A stretch of DNA of 64,000 nucleotides from Mycolicibacterium chitae (GTDB lineage Bacteria > Actinomycetota > Actinomycetes > Mycobacteriales > Mycobacteriaceae), in the NCBI RefSeq assembly GCF_900637205.1, contig NZ_LR134355.1, forward strand, positions 62,001 through 126,000, in the 5' to 3' direction. Made by a program: the position numbers and the translations under genes. Below the pieces are notes generated by a model. It ran no database searches. It saw only the letters and a program-made list of their open reading frames with translations, and had not been told where the DNA came from. Shown one piece after another: positions 32,195 through 40,644 of this stretch (position 1 is the stretch's first letter; every line of letters begins with the position of its first letter).

Positions 32195-32233
32195 TTTGCC
32201 CAGCGTAGTCCGCGCCCTCCGCGCGGGGGCACT

Positions 32234-33256
32234 ATGGAAAGCATGGCACCACTGGATCCGGCCGCCGTCCTGCGCGAGATCGCCTACTACAAGGACCGCG
32301 CGCGGGAGGACAGCCGTCGGGTGATGGCCTACCGCAACGCCGCCGACGTCGTCGACGGTCTCAGCGACGCGCAACGCGAGAAACTGGGCCGCACCGACGG
32401 TTGGCAGTCGCTGCCCGGGATCGGACCCAAGACCGCGAAGGTCATCGCCCAGGCCTGGGCCGGCGTCGAACCCGACACCCTCGTCGAATTGCGCGGCAAT
32501 GCAAAGGATCTCGGTGGTGGTGACGTCCGCGCCGCGCTGAAGGGCGATCTGCACCTGCACTCCAACTGGTCCGATGGGTCGGCCCCGATCGAGGAGATGA
32601 TGGCCACCGCCCAGGCCCTGGGCCACGAGTACTGCGCACTGACCGACCACTCGCCGCGGCTGCGGATCGCCAACGGCCTGTCGCCCGACCGGCTGCGCCA
32701 CCAACTCGACGTCATCGACGAACTACGCGAACAGTTCGCGCCGATGCGCATCCTCACCGGCATCGAGGTCGACATCCTCGAGGACGGCACGCTGGATCAG
32801 GAACCCGAGCTGCTCGACCGGCTCGACGTGGTGGTGGCCAGCGTGCACTCGAAGCTGGCGATGGACGCACCCGCGATGACCCGGCGCATGGTTCGGGCGG
32901 TGTCGCACCACCGGGTGGCGGTGCTGGGCCACTGCACCGGGCGGCTGGTCGAGGGCGGGCGCGGGAAACGACCCGAGTCCAAGTTCGACGCCGAGAAGGT
33001 GTTCACCGCCTGCCGCGAGCACGGCACCGCGGTGGAGATCAACTCCCGCCCCGAGCGCCGCGACCCGCCGTCGCGGCTGATGAAGCTGGCGTTGGAGATC
33101 GGCTGCCACTTCTCCGTCGACACCGACGCGCACGCGCCCGGGCAGCTGGACTTCCTGGGCTTCGGCGCGCAGCGCGCCCTGGACAACGGCGTGCCGCAAG
33201 ACCGGATCATCAACACCTGGTCGGCCGACGAGCTGCTGGCCTGGGCCGGCAGCTGA
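32234..33256 (+). CDS. PHP-domain phosphoesterase with helix-hairpin-helix N-terminus (Rv3856c-type)
   Basis: A 340-residue protein. Residues ~1-85 form the PolX-type N-terminal domain with a helix-hairpin-helix (LPGIGPKTAKVIAQAWAG). Residues ~100-340 are a PHP metal-dependent phosphoesterase with DLHLHSNWSDG, HEYCALTDHSPRL, GIEVDILEDG, VASVHSK, GHCTGRL and SVDTDAHAPG, which supply the expected His/Asp metal ligands. It lacks the polymerase domain of full PolX proteins. It may act in DNA repair as a 3' phosphoesterase or nuclease; this is inferred. Start 32234 has GGGGG just upstream; ATG 32243 is an alternative. Confidence 0.88.
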   Translation: MESMAPLDPAAVLREIAYYKDRAREDSRRVMAYRNAADVVDGLSDAQREKLGRTDGWQSLPGIGPKTAKVIAQAWAGVEPDTLVELRGNAKDLGGGDVRAALKGDLHLHSNWSDGSAPIEEMMATAQALGHEYCALTDHSPRLRIANGLSPDRLRHQLDVIDELREQFAPMRILTGIEVDILEDGTLDQEPELLDRLDVVVASVHSKLAMDAPAMTRRMVRAVSHHRVAVLGHCTGRLVEGGRGKRPESKFDAEKVFTACREHGTAVEINSRPERRDPPSRLMKLALEIGCHFSVDTDAHAPGQLDFLGFGAQRALDNGVPQDRIINTWSADELLAWAGS

Positions 33257-33280
33257 CCGGGGCCTGGCTACACTCCGCTC

Positions 33281-33712
33281 ATGCACGCCGGCCTGGGAAT
33301 CGACACCACTTTGACGCTGCTCGCGGCCGGGCTGATCTTCCTGCTGGCGCTGATCCTCGGGATCTGGAAGTACCGCGAGATGGCAGTCGCCGAGAACCAT
33401 CTGGCCCACCCGTATGTCGACATCGCGCACCGGGCCGCGCTGCTGTACTCGTTCGCCACGCTGCTGGCTGCGGTCTTCGTCGAACTGAGCGCCTGGCCGA
33501 CGGCGGTGAACCTGACCGCCGCGGGCGTGCTGGTGTTCTTCTTCGTCTTCGCGATCGCGACCTACATCTTCCACGGCGCCAAGCGCGACACCACCAATCA
33601 GTTCAGCCACCCGGACGCCACGCTGCACGCCGGCATGGCCGCGCTGATTATCGGCGAGGTCGGCGGCTTCGGGGTGCTGCTGGCCGGATTCGTTGCGGGG
33701 CAGCTGCTTTAG
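33281..33712 (+). CDS. Four-helix integral membrane protein
   Basis: A 143-residue protein with hydrophobic segments near residues 8-28, 50-68, 75-95 and 115-140. Polar loops include KYREMAVAENHLAHPYVDIAHR and HGAKRDTTNQFSHPDATLHAGM, rich in His. ATG 33281 is 24 nt after the PHP gene, so it may be in the same operon. The His-containing loops could bind metal or heme, but no family is recognised. Its stop overlaps the dinB stop on the other strand by 4 nt. Confidence 0.75.
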   Translation: MHAGLGIDTTLTLLAAGLIFLLALILGIWKYREMAVAENHLAHPYVDIAHRAALLYSFATLLAAVFVELSAWPTAVNLTAAGVLVFFFVFAIATYIFHGAKRDTTNQFSHPDATLHAGMAALIIGEVGGFGVLLAGFVAGQLL

Positions 33713-34902
33713 TCAGGTAGCTGCGGCACCTCGATCCCGGGATCGCGCCCGAGCAGCACACCGCGGGTCAGCGCGGCATTGCCGTACCGTCGCCGCACGT
33801 CGTCGACGGCGAGATCCATCGCCCACCGCTCGGCCCCGTCGTCGAGCGGCAGCTCGAGCTGCTGGGCCCCGCCGCGGTCGATGTTGGACACCGCGAACCC
33901 GACCAGCGTGAGCCCGCGCTGCGCGATCAGCGGGGCGGCGTCGGCGACCAGCGCGCGGGCCGCGGCCAGGATCGGTTCGGTGGCCGCCGTCGCGCGGGAC
34001 AGGGTGCGGGCGCGGGTGGCCCGGCCGTAATCGTCGAAGCGCAGCCGCAGCGTCACCGTGCGGCCGGTGCGCTGGGCCGCGCGCATCCGCCGGGTGATCC
34101 GGTCGACCAGGTTGACCACCACCGCGTCGACCTCGGCCGGCGACATGGTGTTGCCCGCGCGGCCCAGCGCGCGCTGGGCGCCCACCGAGCGCCGCCGCAC
34201 CCCGGTGACCACCCGCCGTCGGTCGATATTGCGGGACAGGCAGTAGAGCTGATGTCCCATCGCGGCCCCGACCATGGCCGCCAGCGTGGTCTCGGTCAGC
34301 TCGGCGACCTGCGCGACGGTGTGGATGCCGTGGCCGCGCAGCTTCTCCTCGGTCTTGGCGCCCACGCCCCACAGCCGGCGCACCGGCAGCGGATGCAGGA
34401 ACGCCAGTTCGCCCTCCGGCGGCACCAGCAGCAGCCCGTCGGGCTTGGCAACCTGGCTGGCGACCTTGGCCAGGAACTTGGTCCGCGCGATCCCGACGGT
34501 GATGGGCAGGCCGACCTGCTCGCGGACCTGCTCGCGCAACCGCGCCGCGATCTGTACCGGTGTGCCGGCCGTCCGCACCAGCCCGCCGACGTCGAGGAAC
34601 GCCTCGTCGACCGAGAGCGGCTCGACCAGCGGGGTGGTGTCGTGGAAGACCTCGAAGACCGCGGCGCTGGCCTGCGAGTAGGCCGACATCCGCGGCGGCA
34701 CGACGATGGCCCGCGGGCACAGCTGCCGCGCCTGCCGGCCGCCCATCGCGGTGCGCACCCCGTAGGCCTTGGCCTCGTAGCTGGCGGCGAGCACCACCCC
34801 GCCGCCGACGATCACCGGCCGGCCGCGCAGGGCGGGGTCGTCGCGCTGCTCGACCGAGGCGTAGAACGAGTCGAGGTCGGCGTGCAGGATGGTCGCGCCC
34901 AC
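33709..34902 (-). CDS. dinB: Y-family DNA polymerase IV (DinB, probably the DinB3 type)
   Basis: A 397-residue translesion polymerase. The Y-family catalytic acidic residues are in ILHADLDSFYASVEQ and LSVDEAFLDVG. The thumb helix-hairpin-helix is RRLWGVGAKTEEKLRGHGI. It has a C-terminal extension ending GIEVPQLPD and no obvious clamp-binding QL-x-LF motif; AQQLELPLD near residue 350 is the closest. It does not match M. tuberculosis DinP or DinX closely. A third DinB sits beside ethR in M. smegmatis, as here. GTG 34902 is the only in-frame start below ethR, and a LexA-type box overlaps it. It lies 35 nt after ethR. Confidence 0.9.
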   Translation of the reverse strand: MGATILHADLDSFYASVEQRDDPALRGRPVIVGGGVVLAASYEAKAYGVRTAMGGRQARQLCPRAIVVPPRMSAYSQASAAVFEVFHDTTPLVEPLSVDEAFLDVGGLVRTAGTPVQIAARLREQVREQVGLPITVGIARTKFLAKVASQVAKPDGLLLVPPEGELAFLHPLPVRRLWGVGAKTEEKLRGHGIHTVAQVAELTETTLAAMVGAAMGHQLYCLSRNIDRRRVVTGVRRRSVGAQRALGRAGNTMSPAEVDAVVVNLVDRITRRMRAAQRTGRTVTLRLRFDDYGRATRARTLSRATAATEPILAAARALVADAAPLIAQRGLTLVGFAVSNIDRGGAQQLELPLDDGAERWAMDLAVDDVRRRYGNAALTRGVLLGRDPGIEVPQLPD

Positions 34903-34915
34903 GAACAGATGTTCG
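34902..34915 (-). promoter_or_regulatory. LexA/SOS-type box at the dinB start
   Basis: CGAAC-AGAT-GTTCG is a perfect core of the mycobacterial SOS box (TCGAAC-N4-GTTCGA); only the outermost base on each side differs. It overlaps the first base of the dinB GTG. LexA bound here should block initiation, and because the box touches the start codon, a leaderless DNA-damage-induced message is likely. Confidence 0.65.
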
Positions 34916-34937
34916 CACCGGGGTGTGACAGGGGGAC

Positions 34938-35564
34938 CTATCTGGTGCCGTAGATGCTGGTCATCCAGATGTGGGTGAGGGTCTCGACCAGGCGTTCGGG
35001 GGCCACGGCGCCGGCCTCGCCGGAGATCGCGGCGATCATCGCGCGCTCGTTCATCTGGTTGAGCGCGGTGGCCAGATCCTGCGCGGGCATGGTCTCCGGG
35101 GCGGCGCCGCGGTGGCGTTCGGCGGCGATCAGCGCGGCGGTCTGGTCGATCCACTTGCGCATGAAGCCCGACCACAGGGTGCGGACCTCGGGATTGGTGG
35201 AGACGGCCTCGGCGCCGGCGCGGGCGAGCACCGGATCGGCGGCGAAGGCGCTGAAGAAGGTGTGGATGCCGTCGCGGAACGCCCGGCCCGGGTCCGACGG
35301 CACGGCGCTGATGTCGGACAGCCCGGAATCGGCGTGCTGGATCAGTGGGTCGAGCAGCGAGAGCAGCACCGCCTCCTTGGACGGGAAGTAGAAGTAGAAC
35401 GTCGGCCGCGACAGCCCGGCCCCCTTGGCCATGTCGTCGACCGAGATCTCGGCGAACGGGCGTTCGGCCAGCAACCGCCGGGCGGTGGCGAGGATGGCCT
35501 GTTCGCGCTCGTCCCCCGACGGGCGCGAGCGCCGGGAACGCCCGGTGCGTTTGGCGGTTGTCAC
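34938..35564 (-). CDS. ethR: TetR-family repressor EthR
   Basis: A 208-residue repressor, near-collinear with M. tuberculosis EthR (216): ILATARRLLAERPFAEISVDD, MAKGAGLSRPTFYFYFPSKE (the helix-turn-helix), WSGFMRKWIDQTAALI, ALNQMNERAMIAA and THIWMTSIYG. The N-terminus is a basic arm. It represses the divergent monooxygenase gene ethA. The start is 77 nt from the ethA ATG, and the gap holds a repeat-rich operator. dinB follows on the same strand, but with its own likely promoter. Confidence 0.95.
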   Translation of the reverse strand: MTTAKRTGRSRRSRPSGDEREQAILATARRLLAERPFAEISVDDMAKGAGLSRPTFYFYFPSKEAVLLSLLDPLIQHADSGLSDISAVPSDPGRAFRDGIHTFFSAFAADPVLARAGAEAVSTNPEVRTLWSGFMRKWIDQTAALIAAERHRGAAPETMPAQDLATALNQMNERAMIAAISGEAGAVAPERLVETLTHIWMTSIYGTR

Positions 35565-35576
35565 GACGCTGACCTT

Positions 35577-35628
35577 ACAGGGTGTTGAGAAAACTCAACA
35601 GGGTGTTGACCACTCGACAGGGTGTTGA
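35577..35628. promoter_or_regulatory. ethR-ethA operator: three direct repeats plus a dyad
   Basis: ACAGGGTGTTGA occurs three times exactly, at 35577-35588, 35598-35609 and 35617-35628, with start-to-start spacing of 21 and 19 bp (two helical turns). Repeats 1 and 2 also create a perfect dyad, TGTTGA-N6-TCAACA, at 35583-35600. A likely ethA promoter overlaps it: TTGACC at 35606-35611 and GATAGC at 35627-35632. This fits cooperative EthR multimer binding over about 52 bp, as known for the M. tuberculosis operator (55 bp). Confidence 0.75.
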
Positions 35629-35641
35629 TAGCGTCGGCCGC

Positions 35642-37117
35642 ATGACCGAATTTGTCGATGTCGTGATCGTCGGGGCCGGGATCTCCGGCATCAGCGCGGC
35701 CTGGCACCTGCAGGACCGCTGCCCGAACAAGAGCTACGTGATCCTGGAACGTCGCGACGACCTGGGCGGCACCTGGGACCTGTTCAAATACCCCGGCATC
35801 CGGTCGGACTCCGACATGTTCACCCTCGGGTTCCGGTTCAAGCCGTGGAAGTCGGCCACCGCGATCGCCGACGGCGCCTCGATCAAGGCCTACATCGCCG
35901 AGGCGGCCGAGGAGAACGGCATCGACCGGCACATCCGTTACGGCACCACGGTGACCGCCGCGGACTGGTCCGACGCCGAGAACCGCTGGACCCTCACCTT
36001 CGAACGCGACGGCCAGGAAAGCCAGATCCACGCCGGCTTCGTCTTCGCGTGCAGTGGCTACTACAACTACGACGAGGGCTACCTGCCCAAGTTCGAGGGG
36101 TACGACGACTTCGCCGGCACCCTGGTGCACCCGCAACACTGGCCCGAGGACCTCGACTACGCCGACAAGAAGATCGTCATCATCGGCAGCGGCGCCACCG
36201 CGGTGACTCTGGTTCCGGCGCTGGCCAATTCGGGCGCGGGCCACGTCACGATGCTGCAGCGCTCACCGAGCTTCATCGGCTCGCTGCCCGCCGTGGACCC
36301 GGTCGCGCAGCGCTCCATCAAGTACCTGCCGCCCAAGCTGGCGCACTTCGTCAACCGGTGGAAGGCGATCACCTTCAGCACCGCGCAGTACCAGCTGTCG
36401 CGCCGGTTCCCGGATTTCATGCGCAAGACGCTGCTCACCATGGCGCAGCGCTACCTGCCCGAGGGCTATGACGTGCACAAGCACTTCAACCCCAGCTACA
36501 ACCCGTGGGACGAGCGGTTGTGCCTGGCGCCCAACGGTGATCTGTTCAAGACCATCCGGCGCGGCAAGGCCGACGTCGTCACCGACACCATCGAGCGGTT
36601 CACCGAGACCGGCATCCAGCTGAGCTCCGGGCAGGAGCTGCCGGCCGATATCATCATCACCGCAACGGGTTTGAACATGCGGCTGTTCGGCGGGGCCACC
36701 GTGACCCGCAATGGCGAGCCCGTCGACATCGCCGAGCGGATGACCTACAAGGCGATGATGCTCTCCGACATCCCGAACATGGCGTTCACCATCGGCTACA
36801 CCAACGCGTCCTGGACGCTGAAGGCAGATCTGGTGTCCGAGTACGTCTGTCGCCTGCTCAACTACATGGACGAGCACGGCTACGACACGGTCGAACCCAA
36901 GCATCCCGGCCCGGAGGTCGAGGTGCTGCCGTTCACCGACTTCTCACCGGGTTACTTCCAGCGCGCGCTGGATCAGCTGCCGAAGTCTGGCTCGAGCGGC
37001 CCGTGGAAGGCCAAGCAGAACTACTTCTTCGACATCCGTGCGATCCGGCGCGGTCGGGTGGACGACGACGCGCTGCACTTCACCAAACACCGCGCGGTGC
37101 AGGCGATCTCGAGCTAG
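35642..37117 (+). CDS. ethA: Baeyer-Villiger-type flavin monooxygenase EthA
   Basis: A 491-residue FAD/NADPH monooxygenase closely matching Rv3854c (489), starting MTEFVDVVIVGAGISGISAA. The FAD fold is GAGISG. The strongly conserved segment LGGTWDLFKYPGIRSDSDM follows, then CSGYYNYDEGYLPKF, the NADPH fold GSGATAVTLVP and YTNASWTLKADLVSE. In M. tuberculosis EthA oxidises ketones and activates the drug ethionamide. The C-terminus ends RGRVDDDALHFTKHR. It is divergent from ethR and convergent with rraA, with a strong hairpin between. Confidence 0.95.
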   Translation: MTEFVDVVIVGAGISGISAAWHLQDRCPNKSYVILERRDDLGGTWDLFKYPGIRSDSDMFTLGFRFKPWKSATAIADGASIKAYIAEAAEENGIDRHIRYGTTVTAADWSDAENRWTLTFERDGQESQIHAGFVFACSGYYNYDEGYLPKFEGYDDFAGTLVHPQHWPEDLDYADKKIVIIGSGATAVTLVPALANSGAGHVTMLQRSPSFIGSLPAVDPVAQRSIKYLPPKLAHFVNRWKAITFSTAQYQLSRRFPDFMRKTLLTMAQRYLPEGYDVHKHFNPSYNPWDERLCLAPNGDLFKTIRRGKADVVTDTIERFTETGIQLSSGQELPADIIITATGLNMRLFGGATVTRNGEPVDIAERMTYKAMMLSDIPNMAFTIGYTNASWTLKADLVSEYVCRLLNYMDEHGYDTVEPKHPGPEVEVLPFTDFSPGYFQRALDQLPKSGSSGPWKAKQNYFFDIRAIRRGRVDDDALHFTKHRAVQAISS

Positions 37118-37120
37118 TCG

Positions 37121-37192
37121 CGCTCGCCCAGGGTTGCCTTGTTGACGGGGCTACTCGGGCGATGGGTGCAACAAGTCGACTCTGGGCGAGCG
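37121..37192. terminator. Two-tier hairpin between ethA and rraA
   Basis: The outer arms CGCTCGCCCAG (37121-37131) and CTGGGCGAGCG (37182-37192) are perfect complements. The inner arms CTTGTTG (37138-37144) and CAACAAG (37169-37175) are also perfect. It sits between two convergent stops, so it probably ends transcription from both sides. There is no T-tract, as is common in mycobacteria. Confidence 0.6.
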
Positions 37193-37198
37193 GGCCGC

Positions 37199-37672
37199 CT
37201 AGACGATGACGATGCCGTCGTCGTCGCTGTGAACGATCTCGCCCGGGCGGAACGTCACGCCGCCGAAGCTCACCTCGACGTCGCGCTCGCCGGCGCCGGT
37301 CTTGGTGCTCTTGCGCGGATTGGTGCCCAGCGCCTTGATGCCGATGTCGAGGGTGCGCAGGATCGCGGAGTCGCGCACCGCGCCGTTGACGATCACGCCG
37401 GCCCAGCCGTTGGAGCGGCCCAGCTCGGCGATCAGGTCACCGACCAGCGCGGTGTGCACCGAGGCGTCCCCGTCGATGACCAGCACGCCGCCGTTGCCCG
37501 GCTCGGAGAGCACGGACTTCAGCAGCGCGTTGTCCTGAAAACACCGCACCGTGCTGATCGGCCCGGCGAACATCGACCGGCCGCCGAACTGACGGAGTTG
37601 GAGGTCGCAGCTGCGGACCTCGGGTCCGATCTCGTCGACCAGGTCTGCGGTGGCGCGCGGTTCAACAGTCAC
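37199..37672 (-). CDS. rraA: RraA-family protein (annotated MenG/RraA)
   Basis: A 157-residue protein of the same length as Rv3853. Family marks are [52 protein letters not shown] and [13 protein letters not shown]. RraA proteins inhibit RNase E or act as aldolases of the HMG/CHA type; the older MenG (methyltransferase) label is not supported by fold. It starts with GTG 37672, and the MerR-type gene ends 11 nt upstream, so the two may be co-transcribed. Confidence 0.93.
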   Translation of the reverse strand: MTVEPRATADLVDEIGPEVRSCDLQLRQFGGRSMFAGPISTVRCFQDNALLKSVLSEPGNGGVLVIDGDASVHTALVGDLIAELGRSNGWAGVIVNGAVRDSAILRTLDIGIKALGTNPRKSTKTGAGERDVEVSFGGVTFRPGEIVHSDDDGIVIV

Positions 37673-37683
37673 GGGTGCCGATC

Positions 37684-38439
37684 CTAGCGGCCGATCGCCG
37701 CGGCAATCAGGTCGTGTACGTACTGGGCCAGGCCCGGTTCGGCGTCGTCGTAGTACGCGGTGAAGCGCGCGTCCTGCACATACATCTGGGCCAGGCACAG
37801 GTGCATGTCGTCGTCGCAGTCGTAGAACCGCTCGATGCCGGCGCGGTGCCGACGGGCCAACTCGCAGGCCGCGGCCGAGCCCGGCGCGACGCCGGACCGC
37901 TTGGCCTGCGCGAGGTCGGCGAGCAGCTGCTCGGCCTCGTCGCGGACGGCGATCCAGTCCTGCTTGGTCAGTTGCGCGCTGCGCCGCTGGGACTGCCGCC
38001 ACACGTCGGTGTCGCCCCAGCGCTGCCGGGCCTCGCGTTCGTACTCGCCGCCGACGACGGCGGTCCCGAAGACCTCGACCTGTTCCTCGGCGGTCAGCTG
38101 AATACCTTCGCGGTGTGCGTTCATGAGTTCCTCCACGGCTTTGATGGTGTGGCGCAGCTGATCGGCGCGGTCGTGCAGGACCGCCAGCTGCTTTTCGAGC
38201 AGGGCCAGGACGTCGGCCGCCGGGGCGTCGAGCAGGGCGCCGATCTGCTCGAGCGGCAGGCCGGTGGCGCGAAAGGCCAGCACCAGGTGCAGACGTTCGA
38301 CGTCGGCGTCGGTGTAGCAGCGATAACCGGCCGGTGTCCGCACGCTGGGGACGACCAAGCCGATGTGGTCGTAGTGGTGCAGCGTGCGCACCGACACCCC
38401 GGTCAGGTCGGCGACCAGGCCGACGGTTCTGGCGTCCAT
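37684..38439 (-). CDS. MerR-family regulator with TipAS effector domain
   Basis: A 251-residue regulator. Residues ~5-75 are the MerR winged helix ([41 protein letters not shown]). A coiled-coil dimer helix follows at ~75-110. Residues ~125-251 are a TipAS/AlbA-type drug-binding globin-like domain ([41 protein letters not shown]). TipA proteins respond to thiopeptides and related amphiphiles. The gene has a classic MerR promoter right at its start, so autoactivation is likely. I recall no counterpart at this site in M. tuberculosis. Confidence 0.92.
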   Translation of the reverse strand: MDARTVGLVADLTGVSVRTLHHYDHIGLVVPSVRTPAGYRCYTDADVERLHLVLAFRATGLPLEQIGALLDAPAADVLALLEKQLAVLHDRADQLRHTIKAVEELMNAHREGIQLTAEEQVEVFGTAVVGGEYEREARQRWGDTDVWRQSQRRSAQLTKQDWIAVRDEAEQLLADLAQAKRSGVAPGSAAACELARRHRAGIERFYDCDDDMHLCLAQMYVQDARFTAYYDDAEPGLAQYVHDLIAAAIGR

Positions 38440-38445
38440 ACCGCC

Positions 38446-38476
38446 ACTATCGACCCTGACGTGGCGTCAGGGTCAA
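38446..38476 (-). promoter_or_regulatory. MerR-type promoter with 19-bp spacer and dyad
   Basis: On the minus strand TTGACC (38476-38471) and GATAGT (38451-38446) are separated by exactly 19 bp, the overlong spacer that MerR proteins untwist. The spacer holds a near-complete 8-bp dyad CCCTGACG-N3-CGTCAGGG (38454-38472). The -10 lies 6 bp before the ATG at 38439, so the message is probably leaderless. Confidence 0.75.
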
Positions 38477-38486
38477 GGAGTTTTCC

Positions 38487-39047
38487 TCAGTCCTCGTCGG
38501 AGTCGCGGCGCAGCCGGCGCACCCACAGGATGGCCAGCAGCGTCACGGCGAACGCGGCCAGGAACGGCATCGGCGAGCGGGAACCGCTGTCCAACTGTTC
38601 GGGCTCGGGGCGGGGCACCGCGTTGCCGGCCTGCTCGACGGCGGACTTCGCCTGTGCGGCAGCCTCTTTGGCGCCCTCGGGCACCGCGGACCCGTTGCTG
38701 GCCGCCAGCGGGGCCGGGGCCGGAGCGGGGGGCGCCGGTGCGGGCGGCGTGGCCGGCGGAGCCGGGGGAGTGGCCGGCGGGGGCGGCGGCGCGGCCTTCT
38801 TTGCGGGCGCCTTCTTGGCGGGCTCGCCCTTGGCGGGAGCCTTCTTCGCCGGGGCCTTCTTGGCAGGGGCGGCCTTCTTGGCCGGGGCTTTCTTCGCCGG
38901 TGCCTTCTTCGCGGCCTTCCTGGCCGGCGGCTCGGCTACCGGGTCCGCGGCGGGCTTGTCGGCGGACGGCTGCTCAGCGGCAGGCACGTCGGGTGCTTGG
39001 GACGTCGGTTCCGGGCGTTCGTCGGGCTGATCCCGCTCGTCGGCCAT
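38487..39047 (-). CDS. hns: Membrane-anchored Hns-like protein (Rv3852-type)
   Basis: A 186-residue protein. Residues ~1-40 are acidic and Pro-rich. Residues ~45-90 are Lys/Ala/Pro repeats (AKKAPAKKAPAKKAAPAKKA), like histone H1 tails. Residues ~90-120 are Pro/Ala. A single C-terminal helix (PMPFLAAFAVTLLAILWV) is followed by RRLRRDSDED. It is longer than Rv3852 (134) but has the same order. A DNA-binding role tied to the membrane was proposed for Rv3852. ATG 39047 has AAAGGAG upstream. Confidence 0.85.
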   Translation of the reverse strand: MADERDQPDERPEPTSQAPDVPAAEQPSADKPAADPVAEPPARKAAKKAPAKKAPAKKAAPAKKAPAKKAPAKGEPAKKAPAKKAAPPPPPATPPAPPATPPAPAPPAPAPAPLAASNGSAVPEGAKEAAAQAKSAVEQAGNAVPRPEPEQLDSGSRSPMPFLAAFAVTLLAILWVRRLRRDSDED

Positions 39048-39128
39048 GTGGGCTGCTCCTTTGCAGTTCGTCGTCACCGATCACCGGCAGTGTCACCATC
39101 ATGCCAGCCGGTTTGCTCGCCGATTCGG

Positions 39129-40070
39129 TCAGCCGGTCACGGTCAGGCCGGCCGCCAGCGTGAGCGCCACGGTGAGCAGCGCCAGTTCCACCACGGAGCG
39201 CCGCAGCGAATCCTGCGCACCGATCCGGTGGGACCGCGCCGCGCGCAGCCAACCGCCGCGATGCGCCCACGCCAGGATCAGTACTACCGCCGTCACGGCG
39301 ACCTTGGCAAGCAGCACCCGGCCGTATCCGGTCTGGACCAGCTGCGCGGCGGAGTCCAGCGCCCCGAGGGCGGTCAGCGCCCCGGTGGCCACCAGCACCG
39401 CGACCGTGGGCAGCGCGTACCGCGAGAACGCCGGCAGCACGCGGGCCCACTGGCCGCGGGCCGACACCGTCAGCGCCAGGCCCGCCAGTGTGCCGAACCA
39501 CAGCGCGGCGGCCAGCGAGTGCACCACCACCGACATCGAGGTCAGCACCCCGTCGGAGACGTGGCCGGTGACCGCGCGCGCGGCGATCCCGGCCGTGGCC
39601 AGGCCCGCGACGGTGACGGTCGTGGTCGGGGAACGCGGGGCCGCCAGCGCCAGCGCGCAGACCGCCGCGGCGGCGACGACGCTGAACACCGCCGCCCGCC
39701 CGGGCGCGGTGCTCCACGCGAAGTCCACCAGGGTGGGCAGCGAGAGCCGGGTCAGCGCCGTCGCGCTGATCTCGGCGGCCAGCAGCAGCACCCGCGTGAG
39801 TTCGGCGACCAGCCAGACCGCGGCGGCCACCGCCAGCGGCGCGGCGGCGCGGCCGGTCAACTCGTCGCGGTAGCGGGATTGGTCCAGGCGGGGGACCAGC
39901 GCCAGGCCCAGGCACACCGAGGCGGCGAGGTCGGCCACCGCACGCGCCCCCGTCATCGCCGGGGACAGCTGCCCGCCGCTGATGAGCCACGCCAACGCGG
40001 TGGCCGCGGCGATGACGGCTACGCCGAACCCGACCGCCACCCCGCGTGGCCGGATCCGGCTTTCGGTCAC
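39129..40070 (-). CDS. copD: CopD-family copper transport membrane protein
   Basis: A 313-residue protein with about eight membrane helices. CopD marks are the conserved His segments SMSVVVHSLAAALWFGTLAGL and VTGHVSDG. It probably moves copper across the membrane or passes it to cuproenzymes. GTG 40070 overlaps the copC stop by 2 nt, so the two form one operon. It lacks the C-terminal extension found in longer CopD proteins of actinobacteria. Confidence 0.85.
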   Translation of the reverse strand: MTESRIRPRGVAVGFGVAVIAAATALAWLISGGQLSPAMTGARAVADLAASVCLGLALVPRLDQSRYRDELTGRAAAPLAVAAAVWLVAELTRVLLLAAEISATALTRLSLPTLVDFAWSTAPGRAAVFSVVAAAAVCALALAAPRSPTTTVTVAGLATAGIAARAVTGHVSDGVLTSMSVVVHSLAAALWFGTLAGLALTVSARGQWARVLPAFSRYALPTVAVLVATGALTALGALDSAAQLVQTGYGRVLLAKVAVTAVVLILAWAHRGGWLRAARSHRIGAQDSLRRSVVELALLTVALTLAAGLTVTG

Positions 40071-40600
40071 GTCCGGCGCCGGACGGCCCAGACGACGGCG
40101 GCCGCCACGACCAGGATCGCGGCCACCGCGAACGGCCAGACCGGCAGCGACGAGTCGGACGCCTCGGGCGCCTCGACCGGCTGCGGCGCCGGATCACCGG
40201 CGCCGGCGGCGGTCACCTCGAAGGACCACGCGCCGGTGACCACGTGGCCATCGGCGGAGGTGGCGCGGTAGTTGACGGTGTAGGTGCCGGCCGGCCCCAA
40301 CGGGCGCACGCCGACGCTGATCACCGGGCCCTCGACGACGGGATCGCCGTCGGCCCACATGGTGCCGTCGGGGCCGACGACGGTCATGGCCGCGAACGTC
40401 GGCTGCATGTCCTCGTTGAAGGTCGCGCTGACCCGCTGCGGACCGGCGGGCAACGAGGTGCCGTCGGCGGGATCGGTGCCGATCAGGGTGGCGTGCGCGC
40501 CGGCGACGGCGGTGCCGGCGAACGTCAGCAGGGCCACCAGGACGGCCAACACACCCGCGCGGGCGGCGGCGCGGGATCGACGGAGTGCAACGGAGATCAT
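40067..40600 (-). CDS. copC: CopC-domain copper-binding protein with membrane anchor
   Basis: A 177-residue exported protein. The signal peptide (residues ~10-35) ends in VAGAHA, and its His becomes the mature N-terminal copper ligand (HATLIGTDPADG). The CopC fold follows, with YRATSADGHVVTGAWSFEV supplying a second His. A C-terminal helix (VWPFAVAAILVVAAAVVWAV) and RRRT anchor it. It works with CopD in copper handling. The stop overlaps the copD start. Confidence 0.9.
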   Translation of the reverse strand: MISVALRRSRAAARAGVLAVLVALLTFAGTAVAGAHATLIGTDPADGTSLPAGPQRVSATFNEDMQPTFAAMTVVGPDGTMWADGDPVVEGPVISVGVRPLGPAGTYTVNYRATSADGHVVTGAWSFEVTAAGAGDPAPQPVEAPEASDSSLPVWPFAVAAILVVAAAVVWAVRRRT

Positions 40601-40644
40601 GGCCACACTTTCTGCAGGTACTGCGGTATTTCGGTAGGGCGCGC

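Noticed and set aside
33713..34918. 401-codon frame starting MRTSVRGRDHPARRP opposite frame to dinB
   Set aside because: It is the +1 shadow of dinB on the same strand, rich in Arg and Ala with no motif.
38800..38930. Lys/Ala/Pro repeats in hns as a CRISPR-like or mobile repeat
   Set aside because: The repeats are in-frame codon repeats of an AKKAP tail, without spacers.
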